A stretch of DNA of 39,596 nt. It comes from Desulfobulbaceae bacterium (lineage in GTDB: Bacteria; Desulfobacterota; Desulfobulbia; Desulfobulbales; SURF-16). Position numbers and translations under genes: made by a program. How positions within the stretch are numbered: position 1 is the first letter of the stretch; each line of letters begins with the position of its first letter. The stretch lies in the NCBI GenBank assembly GCA_027859235.1, contig JAQIBE010000211.1, forward strand, positions 1 through 39,596, read 5' to 3'. Below, one piece after another: positions 1 through 7,291 of the stretch. The notes beneath the pieces are model-generated. The model was not told the origin of the DNA and made no database searches. It saw only the letters and a program-made list of their open reading frames with translations.

Positions 1-1
1 T

Positions 2-1555
2 CAGTTACTTGATGCCGGAAGTGTGCGGGAAGAGGTGAAACTCTCCCTTGTCTCCGGGGTGGATTTGCCTGGTATTGTCCTCCTCCTGCGGGAGATAGAG
101 GCTGGCGGTGGTGACCGTAATCTTGGTCTCAGGCTCAGTCGAGAGGTCCGTACCCTTGGGGAGCGTTTGCTGTTGTTTGACCGCGTTTTGGTGAACTCAT
201 CACGGGAACGGCTTATTGGGTATCAGAATATTATTATTGGTTCAAGCGCCCTGGCTGTAGCATTCCTAGTTGGTGTTTTAATCCTTTTTCATAGACGTTT
301 GCTTGTTCCGCTATGGCAGCTCGTGGATGATTCTGATCAGGTTCTGGCTGGTCAGAAGACTGATGTAATGGTGTCCCCCTACTGTAAAGAGGCCTCTGTT
401 CTTGCCGAAATCATAAATGAACAGGAAATTTTAAAGGGAACCTTGTTTGACCGCTTAAAGAAATGTCGCCAGGTTACCAGTGATATGATATCAGCCCTTG
501 GCGGTGTGTGGGCTGAGATTGATGATAGTGGCAAGATCTGCCAGGTCAATGAAGAGATTGAGTTTCGCTGTGGCTATGGGGTGGGTGAGACAGCCAACCG
601 GGATTGGTTTGATTTTTTTCAACCTGAAGATGATTTTTCCCATGATTTTAGAGAGCTTGCTGAAGCCGGCCCTATGGAATGTCGTCTGGTTGGGAAGGAC
701 TCAGCCTTAGATCGGCAGATGCGCTGTATCTTCTTTTACTCCCAATGTGCTGATGATTCCTGCTTGATTCGTTGTATTGGCTTTGATGTTACGGATGAAA
801 AGGCTCATATCCGTCATTTACAGGATGACCTTGATTTAGAAAAGACCAAGAAGCTTGAACTGGTTCGGGTGTCACAGTTGTCTGCCATTGGTCAGCTCGC
901 CTCTGGTGTCGCCATGGAGGTGAATAATGTTGGCAACGGTATCATCAATTATGCGCAACTCCTTGAAGATGATATGGATGAAACAGCACCTGGTACTGAA
1001 ATAGTAAGAAAGATTATAAAGCAGGGTGATACCATTACGAACTTGGCCTCAAACCTTTTGGCCTACTCTGGAGATGACGATGGGCCGTGTGAAATGGTGT
1101 TGCTCAGTCATGTCCTTGGCAATTCAATCACCCTGATGAAACCGCTTTTGAAAAATGATGGAATTGAGGTGGAGGTAGACCTGCAAGACTTACCTGAATA
1201 TCATTGTCCAGCCCGGGAAATGCAGCAGGTAGTTCTCGCGATACTGATGAACAGTCGTCATGCCCTTAATTTGAAGTATCAGACTAAAGAGACTGACAAG
1301 CGGATTGAAATCAAAGGGATACGTGTTGACTCAAGAGAGGCTTTGCAGCTCATGATTACAGATTATGGAATTGGGATTGATGGTGAATTTCTGGGCACGA
1401 TCCTCAAGGCCCGCAACAGTCACTGGCCTGATGGTCAACAAACAGGTATGGGTCTTGCGCTGGCCTCTGATATTATCACGAACCATAAGGGAACCATTGA
1501 GGTTGAAAGTGAATTAGGTGTTTCCACCACCGTCCGTATCAGTTTGCCTGTGTAG
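2..1555 (+). CDS. Sensor histidine kinase, 5' truncated by window edge, phosphoacceptor His missing
   Basis: The frame is open from base 2, so the listed start at 23 is internal and the N-terminus lies outside the window. Seen (ORF numbering from 23): a membrane segment at about residues 68-91, a HAMP-like linker, a PAS/PAC-like region ending near CIGFDVTDEKAH, a dimerisation helix, then an HATPase_c domain with an N-box (ILMNSRHAL), a D-box (DYGIGIDG) and a glycine loop (TGMGLALA). The H-box that normally reads like GVAHEINNP is GVAMEVNNV here: Met298 replaces the phosphorylated His. The ATP-binding half looks intact. No response regulator is visible. The family (PAS histidine kinase) is clear; whether it still signals is not. 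Transcription probably ends at the hairpin at 1639-1682. Confidence 0.85.
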   Translation, partial: QLLDAGSVREEVKLSLVSGVDLPGIVLLLREIEAGGGDRNLGLRLSREVRTLGERLLLFDRVLVNSSRERLIGYQNIIIGSSALAVAFLVGVLILFHRRLLVPLWQLVDDSDQVLAGQKTDVMVSPYCKEASVLAEIINEQEILKGTLFDRLKKCRQVTSDMISALGGVWAEIDDSGKICQVNEEIEFRCGYGVGETANRDWFDFFQPEDDFSHDFRELAEAGPMECRLVGKDSALDRQMRCIFFYSQCADDSCLIRCIGFDVTDEKAHIRHLQDDLDLEKTKKLELVRVSQLSAIGQLASGVAMEVNNVGNGIINYAQLLEDDMDETAPGTEIVRKIIKQGDTITNLASNLLAYSGDDDGPCEMVLLSHVLGNSITLMKPLLKNDGIEVEVDLQDLPEYHCPAREMQQVVLAILMNSRHALNLKYQTKETDKRIEIKGIRVDSREALQLMITDYGIGIDGEFLGTILKARNSHWPDGQQTGMGLALASDIITNHKGTIEVESELGVSTTVRISLPV

Positions 1556-1638
1556 GGGGTGATTGATTCAGGCTGGTGAGGTTTGTTTAAAAAACCATCA
1601 CCTTCTCAAGTAGGTTTTAATCACATACCGTGAACAAT

Positions 1639-1682
1639 AAAAAAGGAGCCGTTTCCCTATTCAGGGTAACCGCTCCTTTTTT
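1639..1682. terminator. Bidirectional intrinsic terminator between the kinase gene and ctpA
   Basis: Arms AAAAAAGGAGC and GCTCCTTTTTT pair perfectly, with a T tract on either strand. It lies between two convergent genes (plus-strand kinase, minus-strand ctpA), so it can serve both. Confidence 0.85.
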
Positions 1683-1715
1683 ATTAAAGATGCAGGGGGG
1701 ATGTCAGGTCTACAC

Positions 1716-3110
1716 TTACTGCTGTTCCCCGAAAGAACCAAAGATTGAGGCCCCTTTAAGAAGTATGAGGGCTTGTTTGAGCTGGTTGTCTTGCTCTATC
1801 TGTTCTTTTATTTCAGACTCTGTGGCTTCTTGCTGCTCTTCTTCTGGTTTTTCCTTTTTAACAGGCTCGGTAATGTCTTTTTGATCTGCATCGCCGTTTT
1901 TAAAATGATGGGGCAGGTCAGATTCTTTGATGAATTTTGGTGTGTCTTTTTGTTGTTCTTCTTTTTGTTCTTTTTTCGTGTCGAGTTCTTCTTTCGTTAA
2001 AAAAGAGGATGGTACAATAATATCCGGTGTAATGCCTGTTGCCTGAATAGATCTGCCGCTCGGGGTGTAATATAATGCTGTGGTTAATCTTACACCTGCA
2101 CCATTTACCATGGGGTGGATGGTTTGCACGGACCCTTTACCAAAGGTCTGCGCCCCTAAAATTAAAGCCCGTTTATGGTCTTGTAATGCGCCTGCTACAA
2201 TTTCTGAGGCACTGGCACTCCCTTCATTCACCAGAACGACAATGGGAAAGTCATATTTCAGGAAGTCCTTGTGGGCTGAGAAACTCAGGTTGTTATCTTC
2301 TCTTCTGGCCTTAGTGTAGACAATAAGTCCATCGTCAAGGAAAATATCCGAGATGCGAACGGATTGGTCAAGGAGGCCGCCGGGGTTATTGCGCAGATCA
2401 AGGACCAATCCCTTTAAGTCTTGTTTTTGGGTGATCTCTTGGAGGGCTTCTTTAAAGTCACGGGTCGTATTGGTCTGAAATGAACGAATACGGATATAGC
2501 CATAACCGGGTTCCAGAATTTTTGATTTCACACTGAGAAGGGGAATGTCATCCCGGGTGAGTACCAGCTCTTTAAGCTCGGTCCAGCCTTCACGATGAAT
2601 TGAAATGGTAACGTTGCTTCCTTTTGGGCCGCGCAATTTTTTCACGGCCTCCATTAAGGTGATATTCTTCGTGGTCTGACCTTCAATTTTCAGGATCTTA
2701 TCTCCAGCCTTTACACCACCCTTAAAGGCTGGGGTGTCATCAATGGGGCTGACAACAGTGAGAACGGAATCCTTCATGGTAATTTCAATACCAATACCTG
2801 AAAAACTTCCCTGGGTTTCGATCTGCAGTTCTTTAAAGTCTTCAGGGCTCATGTAGGAAGAATGGGGGTCAAGGGAGGTGAGCATCCCATTTATGGCGCC
2901 TTCCATAAGCTTTTTGGAGTCGATCTCCTCCACGTAGTTCTCGTCGATCATATGCAGGACAGCAGTGAATGTCTCAAGCTGCTGATAGGTATCACTGGTC
3001 TTAGCAACCACTGAAGCATTTCTGTCAAAAAGCTGTAAGGCAAGAAGGGGCAGTATTAATGCTGTAATGGCAATAATAACCCGTTTTTTTGTAAATAATT
3101 CCGCTTTCAT
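1716..3110 (-). CDS. ctpA: Carboxyl-terminal processing serine protease (S41 family, CtpA/Prc type)
   Basis: Periplasmic protease that trims or degrades cell-envelope proteins. The 464-residue product has an N-terminal signal anchor (about residues 9-28), a PDZ domain around residues 95-180 (GIGIEITMKD, GGVKAGDKILKI) and the S41 catalytic core with Ser in GSASASEIVAG and Lys in TFGKGSVQT, the usual Ser/Lys dyad. After about residue 375 there is a low-complexity Lys/Glu/Gln-rich tail. The start is backed by AAAGGA about 6 bases upstream. It is last in a minus-strand run with ftsE, ftsX and the EnvC-like gene, separated from the latter by 60 bases. In other bacteria Prc/CtpA proteases control cell-wall hydrolases, which suits this neighbourhood (inference). 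Confidence 0.93.
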   Translation of the reverse strand: MKAELFTKKRVIIAITALILPLLALQLFDRNASVVAKTSDTYQQLETFTAVLHMIDENYVEEIDSKKLMEGAINGMLTSLDPHSSYMSPEDFKELQIETQGSFSGIGIEITMKDSVLTVVSPIDDTPAFKGGVKAGDKILKIEGQTTKNITLMEAVKKLRGPKGSNVTISIHREGWTELKELVLTRDDIPLLSVKSKILEPGYGYIRIRSFQTNTTRDFKEALQEITQKQDLKGLVLDLRNNPGGLLDQSVRISDIFLDDGLIVYTKARREDNNLSFSAHKDFLKYDFPIVVLVNEGSASASEIVAGALQDHKRALILGAQTFGKGSVQTIHPMVNGAGVRLTTALYYTPSGRSIQATGITPDIIVPSSFLTKEELDTKKEQKEEQQKDTPKFIKESDLPHHFKNGDADQKDITEPVKKEKPEEEQQEATESEIKEQIEQDNQLKQALILLKGASIFGSFGEQQ

Positions 3111-3170
3111 GTAAATCCTTTAACGTGGGGGATAATATATTTAAGACAACGTCCTTTTATTTTACTGTTT

Positions 3171-4472
3171 TTACAGGGTTGCTTCAAGCTCTGGAGAAAA
3201 AATAATATAATTTTCGTCAAGCCAGTCCAGCGGATCCAGAGGTTTTTCTTTTAATCTGATCTCAAAATGCAGATCCTCTTGCATGTTTGCGCCATGTTTA
3301 GAGGTGTACCCCAGTTCGTCACCCTGCTTAACCATATCACCTTTTTGTACCGTGATCGTGTTAATGCTGCTGGTTAACGTGTAGTAGTCGTCGGAATGAC
3401 TGATGATCACCAGTTGTCCATATCCCTGCACAAAGCCTGCATGTACCACCTTACCTGTAAATACAGCCCGAATCTTTGCTTGTGGCGCGCTTTTAAAATC
3501 AACTCCAAAGTTGAGATCCCCTGGGCGCCCTGAATCGCCGGTGTAGAGTTTGGTGACGGTTCCTAGGATTGGCGGAGGAAGGTGTTTTTGATGGCCCCCT
3601 ATACCGCGTAACCAAGAGGGCTTTCTCTTTTTATGGGGCTCAATGGGGTAGGTGGCAATCATCCACTCCTCTTTTACCTGCTTTGCCTGCCGGGCGTTAT
3701 CTTCAAGATCTTCTATCTCTTGAATTAAAGTTTGAGCCGATTGTTCAAGTTGTTGTGCTGCCTCTTGGTACAGTGATTTCTCAACCTGTATCTGGGCTAT
3801 AACCTTTTGCTGATCCTGTTTTGTTGCCGCGAGAATAACCTGCTGCTTCTTGGTGTCCTCCATGGCAAGTTCAAGACGTTTTGCTTCTTCAGTATGGGCC
3901 ACACGTGCCTGTTTTAATTCAGTGAGCTTTACGCGAAAGCTATGAATAAGCTGTCGGTCCTGTCTGAGCATGTATCTGTAATACTCATGAAAATTAACAA
4001 GTTCAGGGAGAGTAGAGGTTGAAAATGTGATGTTGAGAACGCCGATGTCTCCCATTCTATAATAGGCTGCCAGTCGTTTTTCCGTTTGTATGGCGAGTAT
4101 TTTTTTTTCAGAATCAGTGGATTCAAGCGCTGCTTTTGTCTCACGTGTTTTGAGCTGTTGGAGCTGCATCTCCTTATACATGGCTACAAGTTGTTCAGAG
4201 TCATCAAAAATTCTCTGATCAATTTCCGCAAGTTTTGTGAGGAGTGTTTGTTCCTCCTCTTGTGACTCGGCAAGGTTTTGTTCCTGTTGGGCAAGCCCCT
4301 GGTTCATCCGTGAAAGTATAGATCGACGGTTATGGAGATCCTCTTCTGCAATGCGTACCGCCTTTTCAAGATCTAGATTCTCCTCAAGATAGTCTGCACA
4401 GGTAATGGGTACCTGGGTGAGGAATAGCAGATGAATAAAGGCGGCGAGTAATATTTTTGTGAACATGTCCAT
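3171..4472 (-). CDS. EnvC-like divisome factor: coiled coil plus degenerate LytM/M23 domain
   Basis: The 433-residue product starts with a signal peptide (cut probably after ITCA, near residue 26), followed by a long coiled-coil region (about residues 30-275, rich in Gln, Glu and Leu) and a C-terminal LytM/M23 fold (about 300-425, GVDF...GKVVHAG...GYGQLVIISH...LHFEIR). Zinc-ligand positions are altered: the usual HxGxD reads NFGVD, and HLHFEIR reads DLHFEIR. The domain is therefore probably not a working peptidase. This is the design of EnvC, which activates cell-wall amidases under control of FtsEX. The gene begins two bases after the ftsX stop, so the operon is ftsE-ftsX-envC. A Met two codons downstream (MFTKILL) is an equally possible start. 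Confidence 0.85.
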   Translation of the reverse strand: MDMFTKILLAAFIHLLFLTQVPITCADYLEENLDLEKAVRIAEEDLHNRRSILSRMNQGLAQQEQNLAESQEEEQTLLTKLAEIDQRIFDDSEQLVAMYKEMQLQQLKTRETKAALESTDSEKKILAIQTEKRLAAYYRMGDIGVLNITFSTSTLPELVNFHEYYRYMLRQDRQLIHSFRVKLTELKQARVAHTEEAKRLELAMEDTKKQQVILAATKQDQQKVIAQIQVEKSLYQEAAQQLEQSAQTLIQEIEDLEDNARQAKQVKEEWMIATYPIEPHKKRKPSWLRGIGGHQKHLPPPILGTVTKLYTGDSGRPGDLNFGVDFKSAPQAKIRAVFTGKVVHAGFVQGYGQLVIISHSDDYYTLTSSINTITVQKGDMVKQGDELGYTSKHGANMQEDLHFEIRLKEKPLDPLDWLDENYIIFSPELEATL

Positions 4473-4474
4473 TC

Positions 4475-5362
4475 TTATAATTTTAGATATTTACGGATGG
4501 AAATCATACTGCCGCTGGTGCAGAGGAGAAGGGACATGGTGAAAATGATGAGGAGCGTTGAGCCGGGCAGGAAGGAAAACTCAAACAGGTTCATGAAACC
4601 CGGACCGGAAAAACGAATTTTAACCCATTGATAGAGGAATAATAGGGCTGCTAAGCCACTTATTGTTCCGAGGAGGCCAAGGAGAAATCCTTCAATGATG
4701 ACTGGCCCGCGAATATAGCTGTCGGTGGCGCCAAGAAAACGTAATATCTCAAGTTCCTCCTGGCGGGATTCCAAGGTGAGGCGGATGGTGTAGGAAACCA
4801 TGAACACAGATGTGAGGATGAGAAGCGCGCCACTTAAGATAACAATAATACGTAATAAGCTGATAAAATAGCCAAACCGTTCAATCCATTCCTGGCCGTA
4901 TTGTACCTTGGTCGCACCTGGCAGGCCGCCCAGGTAATCGCTAAACGCCTTAATCCTGGCGAGGGATTTCAAGTTCTTGTTGGGGTAAATTTCCACAGAG
5001 TAGGGGAGAAAGGAGGCGTCAAGTCCGTCAAGGACATCGTTGTCCTTGCCCAGTTGTTTCTTTAGTCGACCAAAGGCGTCTTCCTGTGAAACAAAAATGA
5101 TATCTTCAACTTCTTCAAAGTCAGTGATTTTTTTCTGAAATTCAGTTCGAAAATTAACAGGAACTGCATCTTCAAGATAGACGATGAGGCGTAACTCATT
5201 GCCAAGGCGACTGGATGCCTTTTGCATGTTGGTATAGATGAGAAGGAAAAAGGAGAAAATAAGAACCGAAAGCATGATAGTAAACAAGGTCATGATCTGG
5301 GCAGTCCAGCCGTGCTTGGCATTCCGGACAAGCTGGCCTATGACAAAAGAGATATATTGCAT
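4475..5362 (-). CDS. ftsX: Cell division protein FtsX (ABC transporter-like membrane subunit)
   Basis: Membrane partner of FtsE. The 295-residue product has one membrane segment near residues 22-44, a periplasmic extracellular domain (about 50-165), and three further membrane segments (about 168-195, 220-245 and 265-285), the normal FtsX topology. The conserved region between the second and third segments (SRQEELEILRFLGATDSYI) matches the FtsX/MacB coupling motif. The periplasmic loop is the part that in other bacteria binds EnvC or other hydrolase activators, and an EnvC-like gene follows at once. ftsE lies 40 bases upstream. No strong ribosome binding site is seen before the ATG. Confidence 0.92.
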   Translation of the reverse strand: MQYISFVIGQLVRNAKHGWTAQIMTLFTIMLSVLIFSFFLLIYTNMQKASSRLGNELRLIVYLEDAVPVNFRTEFQKKITDFEEVEDIIFVSQEDAFGRLKKQLGKDNDVLDGLDASFLPYSVEIYPNKNLKSLARIKAFSDYLGGLPGATKVQYGQEWIERFGYFISLLRIIVILSGALLILTSVFMVSYTIRLTLESRQEELEILRFLGATDSYIRGPVIIEGFLLGLLGTISGLAALLFLYQWVKIRFSGPGFMNLFEFSFLPGSTLLIIFTMSLLLCTSGSMISIRKYLKL

Positions 5363-5402
5363 TTGAGTTCTGGTGTTAATAGTTAAAAAAATAGAAATCT
5401 AA

Positions 5403-6092
5403 TTAGCTTTGACTTTCCTGTAATTTCCCATTTGCTATATTGATAATACGGTGTCCTGTATTCTGATAGATTTTTTCATCATGGGTAGCGATGAGCAGCG
5501 TAGTGCCGGCCTCATGGAGTTTGGCCAGAAGCTTCATGACCTTGGCCGTTGAGTCAGCGTCAAGATTTCCTGTGGGCTCGTCTGCTAAGAGGAGAGCCGG
5601 CTTATTGGCACAGGCACGGGCTAAGCAGACCCGCTGTTGTTCCCCTCTGGAAAGTTTGTTTGTGGGGGTGTGAATTTTGTCGGAGAGTGCAAGGTCATTC
5701 AGCAGTGCCATGACTCTCTTTTTGATTTTTACGGGGTTCTCGTAACGCACTTCCATGGCCAGTGCTATGTTTTGGTACACCGTATGTTTAGGCAGTAACT
5801 TGAAGTCCTGATAGGCCACGCCAATTTGTTGACGCATGAACTGCAGATTTATGGCAGACAATCTGCTGACATCCTTTCCATCCTGTTCTATCAACCCCTT
5901 TGTGGGGTATTCAAGAAAGCAGAGCATCTTGAGGAGGGTGGATTTCCCAGCACCACTTGCACCAGTAAGAAAGAGCATTTCCCCGCGGTTAATGGTCAGA
6001 GAGATGTTGTCCAAGGCCATAATGTTCGGGGGGTAAACCTTGGAAACTTTGACAATATCGATAAGGGGGGATGATGGGTGTGTATCGTTCAT
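5403..6092 (-). CDS. ftsE: Cell division ATP-binding protein FtsE
   Basis: ABC-type ATPase that pairs with FtsX at the septum and drives activation of peptidoglycan hydrolases. The 229-residue product has Walker A (GASGAGKST), a Q-loop region (VAYQDFKLL), the ABC signature (LSRGEQQRV), Walker B (LLLADEPTG) and the switch His (ATHDEKI). Length and motifs are standard for FtsE. No good Shine-Dalgarno sequence precedes the ATG. It is the first gene of ftsE-ftsX-envC-ctpA on the minus strand; a possible promoter lies about 60-90 bases upstream. Confidence 0.94.
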   Translation of the reverse strand: MNDTHPSSPLIDIVKVSKVYPPNIMALDNISLTINRGEMLFLTGASGAGKSTLLKMLCFLEYPTKGLIEQDGKDVSRLSAINLQFMRQQIGVAYQDFKLLPKHTVYQNIALAMEVRYENPVKIKKRVMALLNDLALSDKIHTPTNKLSRGEQQRVCLARACANKPALLLADEPTGNLDADSTAKVMKLLAKLHEAGTTLLIATHDEKIYQNTGHRIINIANGKLQESQS

Positions 6093-6149
6093 GTATTTTA
6101 AAAAGTAACTCTGTGGGTGAAAGGGGCAGACTGTTGAGTATCTGTACTG

Positions 6150-6179
6150 ATTAACTGCGTAACCTATTTACAGTGACAA
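6150..6179 (-). promoter_or_regulatory. Possible sigma-70 promoter for ftsE operon
   Basis: On the minus strand TTGTCA is followed after 18 bases by GTTAAT, about 60 bases upstream of ftsE. The -35 is good and the -10 only fair. The 202-base gap between ftsE and cooC holds nothing else I can recognise. Confidence 0.3.
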
Positions 6180-6294
6180 GGAAAGGACGGGATTAAGTGC
6201 AGTCTGCTTTAAACTTATTGCTCAAGCATTGCATTATAGCGGGGATCGGACAAAAATACCATGTGTTCCTTTATGTGGCTGGAGGTGTTTCTTT

Positions 6295-7056
6295 TCAAGA
6301 GAATATCTTGTCAAAGGCTGCCCAAACCGTCTTGAGCATGGGCACATCATTACTCAGTTCCAGGTAGGACCCCCCGGTGATTTCCTGATGGATGAGCTCG
6401 TCGCTTGAGGGGAAAATGCCAGCCAGCGGCAGATCTGAATCCTGCACGGCCTCATTAATCTTCCCTTCAAGTTCAGGTGATAGGGGTGTCGGGGCGCGAT
6501 TGACAATGAGATGTTTGTTTTTTACGTCAAGCTTCAAGGGTTCAGTGATTTTAGAAATACGGCGTGCGGTTAAGATACCCCGGGCCGAAGGATCAGAAAC
6601 AATGAAGAGATGGTCAATGGAGTGGAGATTGAGACGGCTTAAATGTTCCATGCCTGCCTCATTGTCCACAATGATATATCTATAATTTTCGGCAAGGCGG
6701 TCCATGGACATGGCCAGATACTGGTTGGCTGAACAATAGCACCCCGGCCCGTCGGGCATTCCCATCACCATGAGGTCAAATCCTGATTCTTCGATAATGG
6801 ACTGTTGGATCTTCATCTCCATGAATTGATCACGGGTCATACCGGAGGGCATGTCGCCTTTGAGGTCTTTGCGGATTTCACCAATGGTCGTGGTAATCTC
6901 AAGATTCAGTAATTCGTTGAGGTTGACGTTGGGGTCGGCATCCACGGCCAGAATCGGGGTTAGATTTTTTTCGATGAGATATTTTATGATCAGGGCTGAG
7001 ATAGTGGTTTTACCTGTGCCGCCTTTTCCTGCCATGGCAATAACTTTTGGGGTCAT
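6295..7056 (-). CDS. cooC: CooC/AcsF-type nickel-insertion ATPase for CO dehydrogenase / acetyl-CoA synthase
   Basis: P-loop ATPase of the MinD/Mrp class. The product from the chosen start is 253 residues. Seen: a deviant Walker A (KGGTGKTT), a switch region (AVDADPN), and the CooC-type Cys pair in GPGCYCSAN, where family members bind a metal at the dimer interface. Known role: ATP-driven nickel loading of CODH/ACS. The ORF track starts 12 codons earlier, but the ATG at 7056 (MTPKVIAMAGKGG) has GAGG seven bases upstream and begins where the family begins. No CODH or ACS gene is in the window, so the gene stands alone between ftsE and ileS. Its presence suggests a carbon monoxide dehydrogenase or Wood-Ljungdahl pathway elsewhere in the genome. 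Confidence 0.85.
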   Translation of the reverse strand: MTPKVIAMAGKGGTGKTTISALIIKYLIEKNLTPILAVDADPNVNLNELLNLEITTTIGEIRKDLKGDMPSGMTRDQFMEMKIQQSIIEESGFDLMVMGMPDGPGCYCSANQYLAMSMDRLAENYRYIIVDNEAGMEHLSRLNLHSIDHLFIVSDPSARGILTARRISKITEPLKLDVKNKHLIVNRAPTPLSPELEGKINEAVQDSDLPLAGIFPSSDELIHQEITGGSYLELSNDVPMLKTVWAAFDKIFS

Positions 7057-7089
7057 GAGGATGCCTCGTTGATTTGAATGGATAAGTGG

Positions 7090-7118
7090 CACCTACTATA
7101 AAAAGGAGGTGCTTTTTT
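7090..7118 (+). terminator. Small hairpin with T tract in the cooC/ileS divergent region
   Basis: GCACCT and AGGTGC form a 6-bp stem followed by six T on the plus strand. It looks like a weak terminator, but no plus-strand gene lies upstream, so it may only limit antisense transcription into ileS. The rest of the 7057-7291 gap is AT-rich with no clear promoter consensus. Confidence 0.35.
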
Positions 7119-7291
7119 GTCAAACGACCTTCTGTATATTCAGCATTTCTTTATATTCTCTATTTCTCTTTTATATATCCTTTGCAAGATAAGGTTAAGT
7201 TGGTACGTTATCGGCGCTTACGTCCCTCTGGGGATGCCATTACTCAACTTATAAAAAAACATGCTCTGCTCTACACTGGAGACTCGTGAAT

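Noticed and set aside
1773-2000. Plus-strand ORF of 75 residues, very rich in Phe and Leu
   Set aside because: It is the antisense of the Lys/Glu-rich low-complexity tail of ctpA; the composition is explained by that.
7086-7289. 67-residue ORF directly upstream of ileS
   Set aside because: No family likeness and AT-rich leader composition; the start codon has no ribosome binding site. Only the alternative TTG frame is kept as a low-interest note.
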